Below, piece after piece: positions 1 through 9,060 of a stretch of 15,676 nt of DNA; the stretch's first letter is position 1, and each line of letters begins with the position of its first letter. This DNA is from Zancudomyces culisetae (lineage: Eukaryota > Kickxellomycota > Harpellomycetes > Harpellales > Legeriomycetaceae). The notes under the pieces were generated by a model. It was not told the DNA's origin. It was given only the letters and a program-made list of their open reading frames with translations, and searched no databases. The stretch is taken from NCBI GenBank assembly GCA_001969505.1, contig LSSK01000804.1, forward strand, positions 1-15,676, written 5' to 3'. The position numbers were made by a program, and so were the translations under genes.

Positions 1-921
1 TTTTTTTTTCAACACGCCCTGTTTTTCCATAACTTTTGGCGTACCAAGCCGAATCACCTCAGCCTTTTGGCTCTGCATTTTCAATAGTAGGAATTTGACA
101 GTGCAAAATACCAATTATTGTTGGCTTGTTTGGTATTATTTACCTTGAAAACATAATGAAAATTTTTTTATATTGTTTCAGCCTACACGTACAGAGTGGG
201 AACAACCAACCACAGTATAAATCAGTAGTCGTGTTTAATGCCTGTTTTAACTACGTTTCTGCAATTTGTAAGAAAAAAATATTTTCCATCATTTCTTTTT
301 TTTACTCCGGTTTAAATTGGCCTATAACGAATTTGACTCGTATTTTACCAGTTTTTAATTTGGTGATAAGCACACAGCGACAGAAATAACATCTGTTTTA
401 TTAAGAAAAGGGATTCGCTGCTAATTAAGGAATGGACACTCTACCCTTATGAGGTAATCGGACAATTGGTGCCATTGTGCATATTTTTGTTTACAGAAGT
501 TTAGGCTATAAATTCAAATACACACATTTTTTTCTCATTGCAAACTTTGCTATAAATTTACTGCAGAGAAAAACGTAGCCTAATAGCGTGAAAAATAAGC
601 CGCAATTTAAAAAAGATTTTTAGAGCCAAAAAATACTGGCTGCTTCAAGCGATTTCAAATCTGAAGCCTTTTTGCTGTAAATTTGTTTGGCTAGCTTGCT
701 ACAAAAATGCCGCCAGTTTTTGAGTTCGATTTTTTTCCCCTATATTTTGAATGAATTAAATAGCAGAGAAAAAAAAAATTGAACTTGAGGTATACAACAT
801 TATTTCTAAAATATGAACACCAAAAAATATGCACAGTAATTGGCCTTCTGTCACGTCTTTTTATTTTGGATTTAGGTTGCTCTTATGTCAAAAAGGAACT
901 AGAAAAAAAAATGCCCGGATT
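1..921. other. AT-rich stretch without a recognised gene; short coding-like frames on the minus strand
   Basis: I recognise no gene here. Two minus-strand stretches have coding-like composition. At 620-739 an open frame of 39 residues begins just after an ATATAG acceptor-like site and contains the segment NWRHFCSKLAKQIYSKKASD. At 1-139 a frame runs to the left edge but is broken by an in-frame TGA at 59-61; the part beyond the stop reads GDSAWYAKSYGKTGRVEKK. These could be exons of a gene continuing left of the window, or remnants of one. The rest is AT-rich with homopolymer A and T runs. The plus-strand frame at 126-389 has no feature of a real protein. Confidence 0.4.
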
Positions 922-2031
922 TTAGTTGGCAAGACGATGCAATTCATTAACCACAGGCTTATGTAGATTTTCTTCTTCATTACCTCTGCTGATATTACCA
1001 CATCAGGTAGAGTTCTAGATCCATCTTTAAACCAAGTGGAAAAAGCACACGTAGCAAAGCTCCCCTTGTTACGATATCACCCTCTCTTCAATGGTAACCA
1101 TTCGCTGAGTATGTTTACTCTTCAGCATGTTTAGCACCATTTCGTTTATCAACCTGGGTACTTTCTTTGGTTCTACTATCCGTCTAAACCCGAATTTTTT
1201 TTTGTAAGCGTAAAAAAAAAAAGCCAAGATAATGTGGTCGAAATGAACACTGAACATACAGGCACAGAATAACACAAAAAAACATTATAGCGCAAAACCG
1301 TTGCTCTTTAAATCTGCAAACTTTGTGTAAAGCATATCTGGTAATACACGCTCCTTCTTGCCTGCCTCTTGCTTTAGTTGGTGTGGCATATAATGTCCTG
1401 TAAATCGAAACAACAAGCCATTTGGAGAAATTTAGCAGTGTATACATATAACTATTGGATTTTCTGAGATATCAGTTTCTAACACTCAAATAATGCAAAC
1501 CAGGGAAACCGAACAATATCTGCACATCTCCCTGCTGTCTCAAAGATGCCGTTTCAAACAAAAATAGGAAATAAGTGTATAATTGCGGTATGTGGATGTA
1601 GATGCGTATGTTGCATCGCCTCGTTCATCTTTTCATTCTTTAAGCACTTTGAACACTTTGTTCATTTTTAGGTGTCTGGCCATATTTCATGTACTCTTCA
1701 CTGCTGATAAGCCGGATGCAATACAGCAACTGCACCAGGTAGTTACAAGTAAGAAAGTGTAGTGCAAAGGTGTCAACTATGGACATGAGAATATCGCTAT
1801 GCATTTTGCCACCTTCTGTGTTTTTTAAAGCTCTTGGCAAGATAAAGACTATTTTTAAGTGTGGTCGTGTGGTCTATAATAATAATTCACCAGAAATCAA
1901 AAGATGTAAACTGGTACTGGTATTCCAAACTCAAAACTATTGCGTTTGCAAGAACCGGTACTTTTTTTTCTCCTACTGATGAGTTGTTTTTCTTTTTTTT
2001 GACGCAATTCCACTGTGTTCATTTGGTTCAT
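922..2031 (-). other. unidentified possible split gene or decayed gene, minus strand
   Basis: I do not recognise this product. Several minus-strand stretches look translated but do not join into one convincing model. A basic frame starts with ATG at 2031. The frame at 1640-1840 contains MHSDILMSIVDTFALHFLTC and a Leu-rich segment. Overlapping frames between 1290 and 1560 contain GRCADIVRFPWFALFE and HYMPHQLKQEAGKKERVLPD. The frame around 1074-1190 contains RRIVEPKKVPRLINEMVLNM. That last one can be spliced in phase to a final exon at 922-988 (ending VVNELHRLAN) through an 84-base intron at 989-1072 with a weak GTAACA donor. The other junctions would need donors unlike those of the confident genes here. 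Either the gene is real with unusual introns, or it is a pseudogene with frameshifts. Confidence 0.25.
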
Positions 2032-2472
2032 TTTATATTTATCTCAAATCTACAAATGATACAAACAACACATACACACGTACACACAATTATAATGAAT
2101 ATGAAGAGGGTATACTAAGTACCAACCATTCACAAGTAGTAAGGTATATGCTTATAAACATTAGAATCAGAGTTTACCTTGATCCATACATGGTATAAAC
2201 TATATTAGATTGATTAAAGCAATTTTTAGTTCAATAGAGAATCAGTTGCAAGTCATTGTGATCGTTATTTTTTCAAAAAAAAACTGCTGGTTAAAATATA
2301 TCACGTGTAGCCACAAGTTCTAAGCTCAATTAAATAAGAGTAAAAAAAAGTAAATGCCAATCTCCAATAAAACCAACACCTCCAACGTTCATAATAACCC
2401 AAGATCAGGTAGAATTATCAAGCAGTCAGCCATAACAGATAAAAAAAGACACCACAGTGGCTGGCAGAAGGC
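2032..2472. other. intergenic, downstream of the DnaJ-X gene
   Basis: This AT-rich stretch lies beyond the 3' end of the minus-strand DnaJ-X gene. A plus-strand frame entering the DnaJ gene (2354-2836) is an antisense shadow. I see no RNA gene or repeat beyond short A and T runs. Confidence 0.5.
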
Positions 2473-3790
2473 TTATGACATAAAGTTGAAAGGATTGGAG
2501 TCCATGTTTGGATCAGCTGTGGTATTACTGAACACTTTCCCCACTGCTTTCAAAGCTATTGCACGTCGTTTAGAGATGCTCTTTGGAATAGAAGAGTCAA
2601 ATAAAACCTTGTCACAGACATCGCGCAGAACTGTTTCAATTTCTAGTTTTCCAGCTTTCCAGATGGTTTCTAAACCCTTTTTCGCAGCTTCTGCCTCAAG
2701 AGCCGCTCGCTGTTCAGGGCTATATCCACGCTTTTCAGCCTCATTTAGCTGTATTGAGACGCGCTGTAGGTCAATCGCGGCCTTAATAATTGTATATGTC
2801 CCACCGATAACTTCACCTTTTTCCTTGAATGAATGATAAACCCCTCTAAGAGCACCCATAAACTCTTGTCTTTCCATATAGTGATTTGCCTTAGCGCAGT
2901 ATATATGTCCAATTGCATGAAGAAGCTCCACGCCTAACGATTCAGTACGCAGTTCATTGGCATCGAATTCAATCTTCTTTTTAAATGCCTCAAGTGACTG
3001 CGTGTCGTCGCCACCAGTGTTTTCAGCATATATAGAAAGTGTTGCTATCAAATTTTCCGCGAGATCGTTTACTCGTTTTTCGTGCTTTGCAAGTCTCTCC
3101 TCCTCCTTCTTTCTCTGAATTTCCCTCTTCCTGGCCTTTTCAATCTTGTGCTGGGCTTTGGCTTCCTTAATCTCCTGCTTAGTCTTTGGCCTATCGGTGA
3201 TGTCAACATGCGGTGTAAGCGTAATTGTTTCTTGAAATGTGTTTGTTGTACCCATCTCGCTTTCCTCCATTGCTTCGTCGAGATGTCTTATAATATTCAG
3301 CTCGCCAATAAAGTCCCCAAATCTACCACCACCAAACAACATATCAAAGAACACTGACGGATCTATCTGGTTATCCGCCACGCCCTTATTCGCTCCAAGC
3401 ATGTTATATTCTCGCCGAAGTTTTTCATCACATAATACTTGATATGCTTGTGATATTTTTTGAAACTTTTCCTGTGATCCTTCCTCCTTATTTTTATCCG
3501 GATGGTATTTCAGTGCCAGCACATAGTAACTTTTTTTGATTTGGGCTTGTGTGGCTGTTGGCGAAACATTTAGCCATTCATAGTACTCGGTTTCTAACGG
3601 CTCTTCGTCTAAATCGGTATTTTCATTTTGTCACTTAGTGAAAAACAATTGCGGATCAGAGATTCTCCGATCTATGAGATTATAAGTTCAGAAACTTACC
3701 TGTTCCTTTGCCTCGCCCACCTTTGGGCTTTCCTGAACCGAAATTTGTGTTTGATTCTTCCGTATGCTTTTGATTACTTGAATCGGCCAT
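2473..3790 (-). CDS. J-domain co-chaperone with DnaJ-X domain (Caj1/Djp1 family)
   Basis: Two exons, 3700-3790 and 2473-3608, joined across a 91-base intron (GTAAGT donor, TTTAG acceptor), give 408 residues. The ATG at 3790 opens a polar, Gly/Lys-rich leader of about 30 residues. The J domain follows at about 35-100, with [12 protein letters not shown] in helix I and the HPD tripeptide at 66-68 that stimulates Hsp70 ATPase. There is no Gly/Phe region with CxxCxGxG zinc repeats, so it is type III. A highly charged basic helix lies near 171-219. The remainder (about 217-394, including [20 protein letters not shown]) matches the DnaJ-X domain. In yeast, family members Djp1 and Caj1 act in the cytosol in peroxisomal or mitochondrial protein targeting; which paralogue this is cannot be decided. 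The intron splits the leader from the J domain, so reading the second exon alone hides the true start. Confidence 0.92.
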
Positions 3791-4660
3791 ATTTATGTTA
3801 TTATATCGGATTATCTAACTTTTTCCCTTGTTAAAAAAAAAAGAGAGAAATGATGTTCGTATTCAAATTTAATTAAATGCCCACACGCAGCTAATATTTT
3901 CTATAAATGATTTACAAAGCTGGTATTTTCGAAAAATTTGAGAATATAGACCTCTTTTCAAAATAGATAAAAGTTAAGCAAGTGTGTTTTAAACATGCTT
4001 ATAAAACTACCTGAACCTTGCCCTTTTTTATTTCATTTTGTTCATTCTGCCAATTTGCGTGTTTTTTTTTTTGACCTACAATTTTTCAACAATTAGCAAT
4101 TCCCCCCAACAATATGAACAAAATATTTAGATAAATTTTACTTTGTTCATAGTGTAATTGCACCAAATATTTGCCTTTCAACAGCCTTTTTTTTCTATAA
4201 AAGGAAGGCAAAAATAAGTTTTGTTTGAATTTAGCCAAGTGCCGAGATTATGTTAGTATTTTTTTTGAATGAAAAGTTACAATTGGGATGCCAATTGCAT
4301 TACTGTAGAAAAGAGGGAGAAGGAGAGCGGATGCAATGAAAATATTAGCCATCTATTCGTTTACATCACGGGGTTATCATTTTGGCCAATAACCATTGGC
4401 GCTAGTTTGAAATTTCCTCATGGTTGGTTTGCAGTTCATGCAAGTAAACCGATGTATATGTAGAAGGAAATGTAACCAGCAAACGAGATGTAAGAAATGC
4501 CACGCTGGATGTACATACCATTAACACTCAACTCTCACTTATTAACATCTCTTGCTTAGATACTCTACGTTTACACTTAACACCCGCCAGTTCTAAAAAC
4601 AATACATGGTGGATCTTCAGTAAGCTGAAGCGCTACTGGGTTTTGGGTATATTAAGCGAG
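3791..4660. other. intergenic region upstream of the DnaJ-X gene
   Basis: About 870 bases separate the DnaJ-X start from the probable end of the ASH2-like gene, so the right part is its 3' flank and the left part the DnaJ-X promoter. AT-rich runs dominate. Two facing CCAAT pentamers occur at 4386-4399. The plus-strand frame at 4269-4463 (64 residues) resembles no family I know and is probably chance. Confidence 0.5.
4386..4399. promoter_or_regulatory. inverted CCAAT-N4-ATTGG pair
   Basis: The plus strand reads CCAAT, four bases, then ATTGG, giving a CCAAT box on each strand. CCAAT is the core bound by the HAP/NF-Y complex in fungi. It lies about 600 bases upstream of the DnaJ-X start, which is far for a compact promoter, so function is only a possibility. 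Confidence 0.2.
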
Positions 4661-6760
4661 TTAGAAGTGTGGGAGGGAAGGGATGAAAGCATCCAGGTTT
4701 TTACAAGAAGAAAAAAGCGCAAATTCTTGAAGCATCGGCTTTGTGTTTTTATGTGACACACTGGGTGTGCATTTGTAGCATTCAGTTGATTTTGGTGTGC
4801 TACAACAAAATAAAACTAACATCAGGATTATTATACATTCTAAAAACAAGTAAAATAGCGCCATCAAAAATAAAGCAAATGACAGGCCAGCTGTTTATAC
4901 CAGGAATCTTTCAATATCATCCCTATTTGACATTTAAAGTATATAAATGCATTGAAATAAAAATACACCGATAATGGCCTTAGTATAGCGATATGCCAAA
5001 ATAAACGAAAACTGAAAAAGGGGGCAAAAATAAATGGGCAAAGAACAACAGTACAAATCTTACCTAGTCATTCCATACTCCGCCCCAAAGCTCCCACACT
5101 TTTCAAAAAGTGTCGTAGTGTTTTTAGACTTGTGCTTTGATTGGATAAATTCCGTATAATCACTAGCAATATCAGCGCAGGCATCATCATGACCATCTGC
5201 TTTTGAGTTGGAAAATGAGCTCCCGAAGACTTTGGCCAAGTAGCCAGGATGGTTTACAAGTCTTGCTGTCATTAAAGCAAAGGGGCCGCTAACACTACTA
5301 TAAGCTGCAGCATCGGATAGTACAAGTCTTTCAGGCAGATTTGCGCGCGAGTACGTATCATTTTCTGTAGATGAATCGGATATATAATCCGAGGAACTAG
5401 AGGAACTGGACGCAGTGGTTAGAATGGAGACATCCTGGTCTGAGTCCTCGCCATCTACTCTATGCTGCTCACGCATTCCTCTTTTTTGTTCTTTATCCCC
5501 ATGTGCCCATTTTTTTGATTCAGCCGTTTTGTCGTAACTAGATTTTTTGGTGGCGTACTTTAGGGTATTTTTTGGGGTATTTTTAATTGACCTTTGTGAA
5601 GAATTATCTCCAGTAGTACCATAATCATCTTCATCGTCTTTACTGAGCCGTGACTTTTTGGTCACATATTTTCGTTTTTGTCGATCTTTTTCTTTTTCCT
5701 TTGATTTGTCGCTTTTGGAGTTTTCTTGTTTTTTTTCTTTTGTGTAAATATATATTATCATATGAGAATTCCATTAGATTTGGTATTATCATCGCAAAGG
5801 GCTTTGAGGTTAGGCTAGTTATTGCAAAATACTAAAAGTAAAAAAATAAAGACAAGTGATAGATATCTTACTTTTCAAATCCACTTGCGAGGGTGGTGTG
5901 AGATCATCTAGAGACCAGTTTCCGTTCTGACCAGTTTCCTCAAAGCCCGATTTAAATAGATAGCTATGGGTAGAAATACACCCTGCAATGGTGTTATGCC
6001 AGGTTGGGGTTCCTATTAATTAAAATATTTTCAACTTAGCACAGTTGTTAGATAAGATCTATAAATCGTCTATTTACACTATAATGAAGATCATTTTATT
6101 AAAGAGAGCCCATAAAAAATAGCTTTTTATAAAAAAAAGGCGTACAGTTAGAGCAACTCGGCAACAAAAGCGAAATAAGTATGAAGGTGTACTTACGTGT
6201 CTTTCCAGGCATAAGATCGTCCCAGTATTCATCAAATACCACACATATCCCCTCTTTCCACCGAAAGTACTTCTTTTCAGGATATTTGTGTATTAGATGG
6301 TATAAAACGAGGTAGATAGCCTGCAGCCTGTCAGGAATGTAATTAGGATTCGCCATCGCATTAGATACATATGTTTAGGAAAGTTTCTCTTTTGGAATTC
6401 AAAGACCAAAAGTAACAATACCGATAAATGCGTAGGAATATTGATATTTACCAACTAATAGCAATTCGACTGTATGAATGTGTATGGCTTGGGGAATTGC
6501 AGTTGTTACATGTGAATTTGTAGTAGCAATCCCCAATTAGCGGTCTTAATTTAAGTCCTACTGCTTCTATTCTTCCAAAAAAGTGTCTGTCAATGAGAAA
6601 ATGTTTTACGTTTTTAAAGAATCTTTACAGAATGAAATAAAATAAAAAATAGCGTAATGGGTGTGGATAATATGAACTCACTATAATCATATTTTTCCGA
6701 ACAAACACTACATGTTAGTAGTCCAGCATCCAAATGCTCGAGTTCAGACTCGGCTTCCAT
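4661..6760 (-). CDS. ASH2-like zinc-binding/winged-helix protein lacking a visible SPRY domain
   Basis: Exons 6682-6760, 6452-6566, 6197-6327, 5872-6012 and 5064-5736 join in phase with GTGAGT, GTAAAT, GTAAGT and GTAAGA donors. Residues 1-64 carry C17xxC20 and C46xxC49 and align with the atypical zinc finger of ASH2L (CGIC...FHCNVC). Residues 65-150 align with the ASH2L winged helix: FDEYWDDLMPGKTRTPTWHN matches its FIDKYW...PGKMTWPNN. ASH2 is a core subunit of Set1/MLL histone H3K4 methyltransferase complexes. After about 155 the protein becomes Lys/Ser/Asp-rich, with a Ser run, then a patch (ERLVLSDAAAYSSVSGPFAL) I do not recognise; the SPRY domain expected of ASH2 is not seen. The last exon is uncertain: 4661-4799 after a TTGTTGTAG acceptor (425 residues in all) or 4864-5011 after TTTTTCAG (428). 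The first looks more protein-like. It could be a divergent ASH2 or a separate paralogue. Confidence 0.75.
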
Positions 6761-7211
6761 TGTGGTACTAAAGAATTTGTTTTCTGATTCAAAATATTAA
6801 GGATTATGGGAATTGATTTTTTTGAAAAGTAAAATTAAATATATTAAAATAAAACAAAGTAAAATGCGAAAACTCAAATTTCAATCTGCTTTGTGCCCAA
6901 AATATCCGTCGCCCAATAAATAAAATGCAACCAATAAGAAAGAGAAGATCTATTGCACCAAAGTCTATGCTATTAACTACTACATCCTGAAAAATTTAAG
7001 GAAAAAAAATGCGCCAGACATTGGTCCGTGCTCGGTTATTGTGCCCTGAACATCGATGCTAGCAAAGCAAGGGGTACGAGTAAGTGAAGATATATATTCT
7101 AATTAACGCATATATTCAAGAGCTTGAAAAAAAGTAGCGCTATGAATGCTAGCCACCAACCGAAAGGGGTAAACTTTTTTTCCTACAAACCATGAATTAC
7201 ATGTCAAAAAG
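6761..7211. other. short intergenic region between the ASH2-like and gankyrin genes
   Basis: This 451-base gap holds the promoter of the ASH2-like gene and the 3' flank of the gankyrin gene, both on the minus strand. CCAAT pentamers occur on the plus strand at about 6912 and 6931. It also holds a possible small membrane-protein exon, listed separately. Confidence 0.5.
6804..6986 (-). CDS. possible terminal exon of a small membrane protein (unidentified)
   Basis: A 60-codon minus-strand frame begins directly after TTTTTCAG, one of the most pyrimidine-rich 3' splice sites in the window, and runs to TAA. It starts DVVVNSIDFGAIDLL and continues FLIGCILFIGRRIFWAQSRL, a plausible single transmembrane helix followed by basic residues. 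The later half is Phe/Asn-rich and looks more like translated AT-rich DNA, so the coding part may be shorter. An upstream stretch near 7020-7060 (FASIDVQGTITEHGP in one frame) might be the preceding exon, but I find no convincing donor. I recognise no family. Confidence 0.2.
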   Translation of the reverse strand, partial: DVVVNSIDFGAIDLLFLIGCILFIGRRIFWAQSRLKFEFSHFTLFYFNIFNFTFQKNQFP

Positions 7212-8749
7212 CTAGATTCTTTCCTCAATAAACTGCTTAACCGTGGGTTCTGTGCACAAATCAATGGGCTTTAGCCCATCTGCGTTAACGCTGTCTTTAT
7301 CAGCGCCCAATTCTACCAAACGAACCGCCAAATCACCCAAGCACTCTTCACAAGCCAGGTGTCTATACAACAGTTTAAAAATATCATAGCACTGTTAGTA
7401 CCTACATATTGAGACATGTTGTTTGCAACACTATAAGAGCATAAAATAGGGGGAATATATGTGAAAAAACAAAAAACAAAAAGAGAAACTCGATATGAGC
7501 TTACAATGGGGTATTTCCAACTTTATCGTGTGCATTTATATTTCCTTTATTGTTTGCCAGGAGTTTGACAATCGAATAATATCCCTTAGATGCCGCTCTA
7601 TGCCTTTTTAGTGTTATCGGCGTTAGTATTCTTCGTGTCAAGATGTAAATATACAATAAATATACGTATGCACAACTTACAATGCATTCTGGCCAAGTTT
7701 ATTTTTCGCGTTTATATCCGAACCCTTGGATACTAATAGCTCGCATACCTAATTTGTATGTATTTTAAGTATATCAGGTACTGCCTACAAGTCCTGCCTA
7801 TTAGATAAAAAGCGAAATAGCTTACCTCGATATTATTTTTGGACGCCGCGTAATGTCTATAACGAATAAATTTTGTTATGGCTAACAGTCTCACAAAGTA
7901 GTGATTTTATACATAGGATTTATATGGTAAGGATGAATGCATATCTTACAGTGCTGTATTTCCGCCCTCGTTTGAAATATTAGGATTGGCTCCTCTATCC
8001 AACAACAGTTTAACAATATCGATACTACCTTGGGAGGCTGGTTTAGTATACAAAAATGCAAAACAAAGATTTAGTTGGTAATTCTCAGAATATTTTGGTA
8101 AACCCTAGAGAGTTACAGGAACTGTGTAATACATACATGCGATCATTAACGGTGTCCATCCAGTCTAAGTAGAATAGAGCGAGAAATTAGAGTATAAACA
8201 AATGAAAGCTATCTAAATCCAAACGTGCTGAGAAAGCAATCAGAGTGAGTGCTAAAATCCGCAAAATATGTCTTACTTCGTCAGCAACTTCTATTTTTGC
8301 ACCTTCATTGACCAGAAATTCTGCAATATCCGCATGATTACCCGAGACTATTTATTGTACACAGTCTTAATCAAGTTACTTGCTTGATCTCCTCGAAATA
8401 AAGGAATTCGCTTTTTAAAGAAATTCTGCTAATTCTTTGGGGACATTTCTTTTTTATAGAGTCAAATAAAAATAAAATGGTAAAACATGAGCTTTAGACT
8501 TGCCTGCCCAATGCAAAGGCGTCCTGCTATCCTATATTTAAAAATGGAATAGTGAAATACCACCACAAACATTCGTGAAAAACGAAGAATTTAAAAAAGA
8601 AAAACAGAACCAGGGAAAACTCGCAACTAAATAAACCTCAGTTGTTTGCCTACCTCGTCTGGTTTGTCAATTAGTTTGGGATTTTGGTGCAAGTAATCCT
8701 TTATGTACTCTAGTTTTCCTTCGTATGCTGCTTGACTAGCTGGATCCAT
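7212..8749 (-). CDS. NAS6: gankyrin/Nas6-type 26S proteasome assembly chaperone (ankyrin repeats)
   Basis: Nine exons join in phase: 8654-8749, 8504-8531, 8277-8347, 8137-8164, 7950-8037, 7826-7856, 7681-7748, 7505-7603 and 7212-7362. The product is 219 residues, close to human PSMD10 (226) and yeast Nas6 (228). After a 32-residue capping repeat come five ankyrin repeats of exactly 33 residues each (33-65, 66-98, 99-131, 132-164, 165-197), with TPLHWA, TPLMIA, TALHYA, NALHRA and TPLHLA, then a C-terminal cap ending KQFIEERI. Nas6/gankyrin binds the C-terminal domain of ATPase Rpt3 and guides assembly of the 19S regulatory particle. Assignment to this family rather than a generic ankyrin protein rests on length, repeat number and the N-terminal cap. 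Intron 2 is GC-AG and two exons are only 28 bases. The frame stays open upstream of the ATG, but without another ATG. Confidence 0.88.
8348..8503 (-). other. GC-AG intron in the gankyrin gene
   Basis: Exon 2 ends TTGGGCAG and the intron starts GCAAGT, ending AATAAATAG. The protein continues in phase from HWA to VSGNHADIAEF, restoring a 33-residue ankyrin repeat, so the boundary is well fixed. Apart from the C at position 2 the donor matches the consensus perfectly, as is usual for GC-AG introns. Confidence 0.85.
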
Positions 8750-8934
8750 GACTGCTATTGAATTTATCTGTAGAGTTGTGTAGTAGTTTATTAATGAAGT
8801 TTGTATTTTACTCCTTATTTTTAGCTTTGTTGTGTTTGTGAAGTTCTGAGATTGGGTTTGAATGTCAGAAAATAGCGATGAAAAAAATAGCCGGTTTTGG
8901 AACCAACCAGTTTCAAGAATTGAAAAGAAACACA

Positions 8935-9060
8935 AAAGCCAAAGCCAAAGCCAAAGCCAAAGCCAAAGCCAAAGCCACAACCACAACCAAAACCAAAACC
9001 AAAACCAAAACCAAAACCAAAACCAAAACCAAAACCAAAACCAAAACCAAAACCAAAACC
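8935..9060. repeat. hexanucleotide tandem array (AAAGCC)7-(ACAACC)2-(AAAACC)12
   Basis: Twenty-one perfect 6-base units fill 126 bases in three homogeneous blocks: seven AAAGCC, two ACAACC and twelve AAAACC. The blocks differ by single changes, as expected from point mutation followed by spread through slippage. The minus strand reads GGTTTT and GGCTTT. Because the unit is a multiple of three, all six frames are open across it, encoding alternating dipeptides (Asn-Gln, Lys-Thr, Gly-Phe, Trp-Phe). It lies about 190 bases upstream of the gankyrin start. Confidence 0.97.

Noticed and set aside
2354-2836. 160-residue plus-strand frame
   Set aside because: Antisense to the DnaJ-X domain, whose minus-strand protein is clearly conserved.
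6099-6356. Separate 85-residue minus-strand gene starting MANPNYIPDRL
   Set aside because: Its first ten residues are intron and its last ones run into the next intron; the middle is exon 3 of the ASH2-like gene, matching the ASH2 winged helix.
8935-9060. Telomere-like repeat (GGTTTT resembles ciliate-type telomere units)
   Set aside because: It is internal, flanked by unique gene sequence, mixed with AAAGCC and ACAACC units, and the encoded genes are not ciliate-like.
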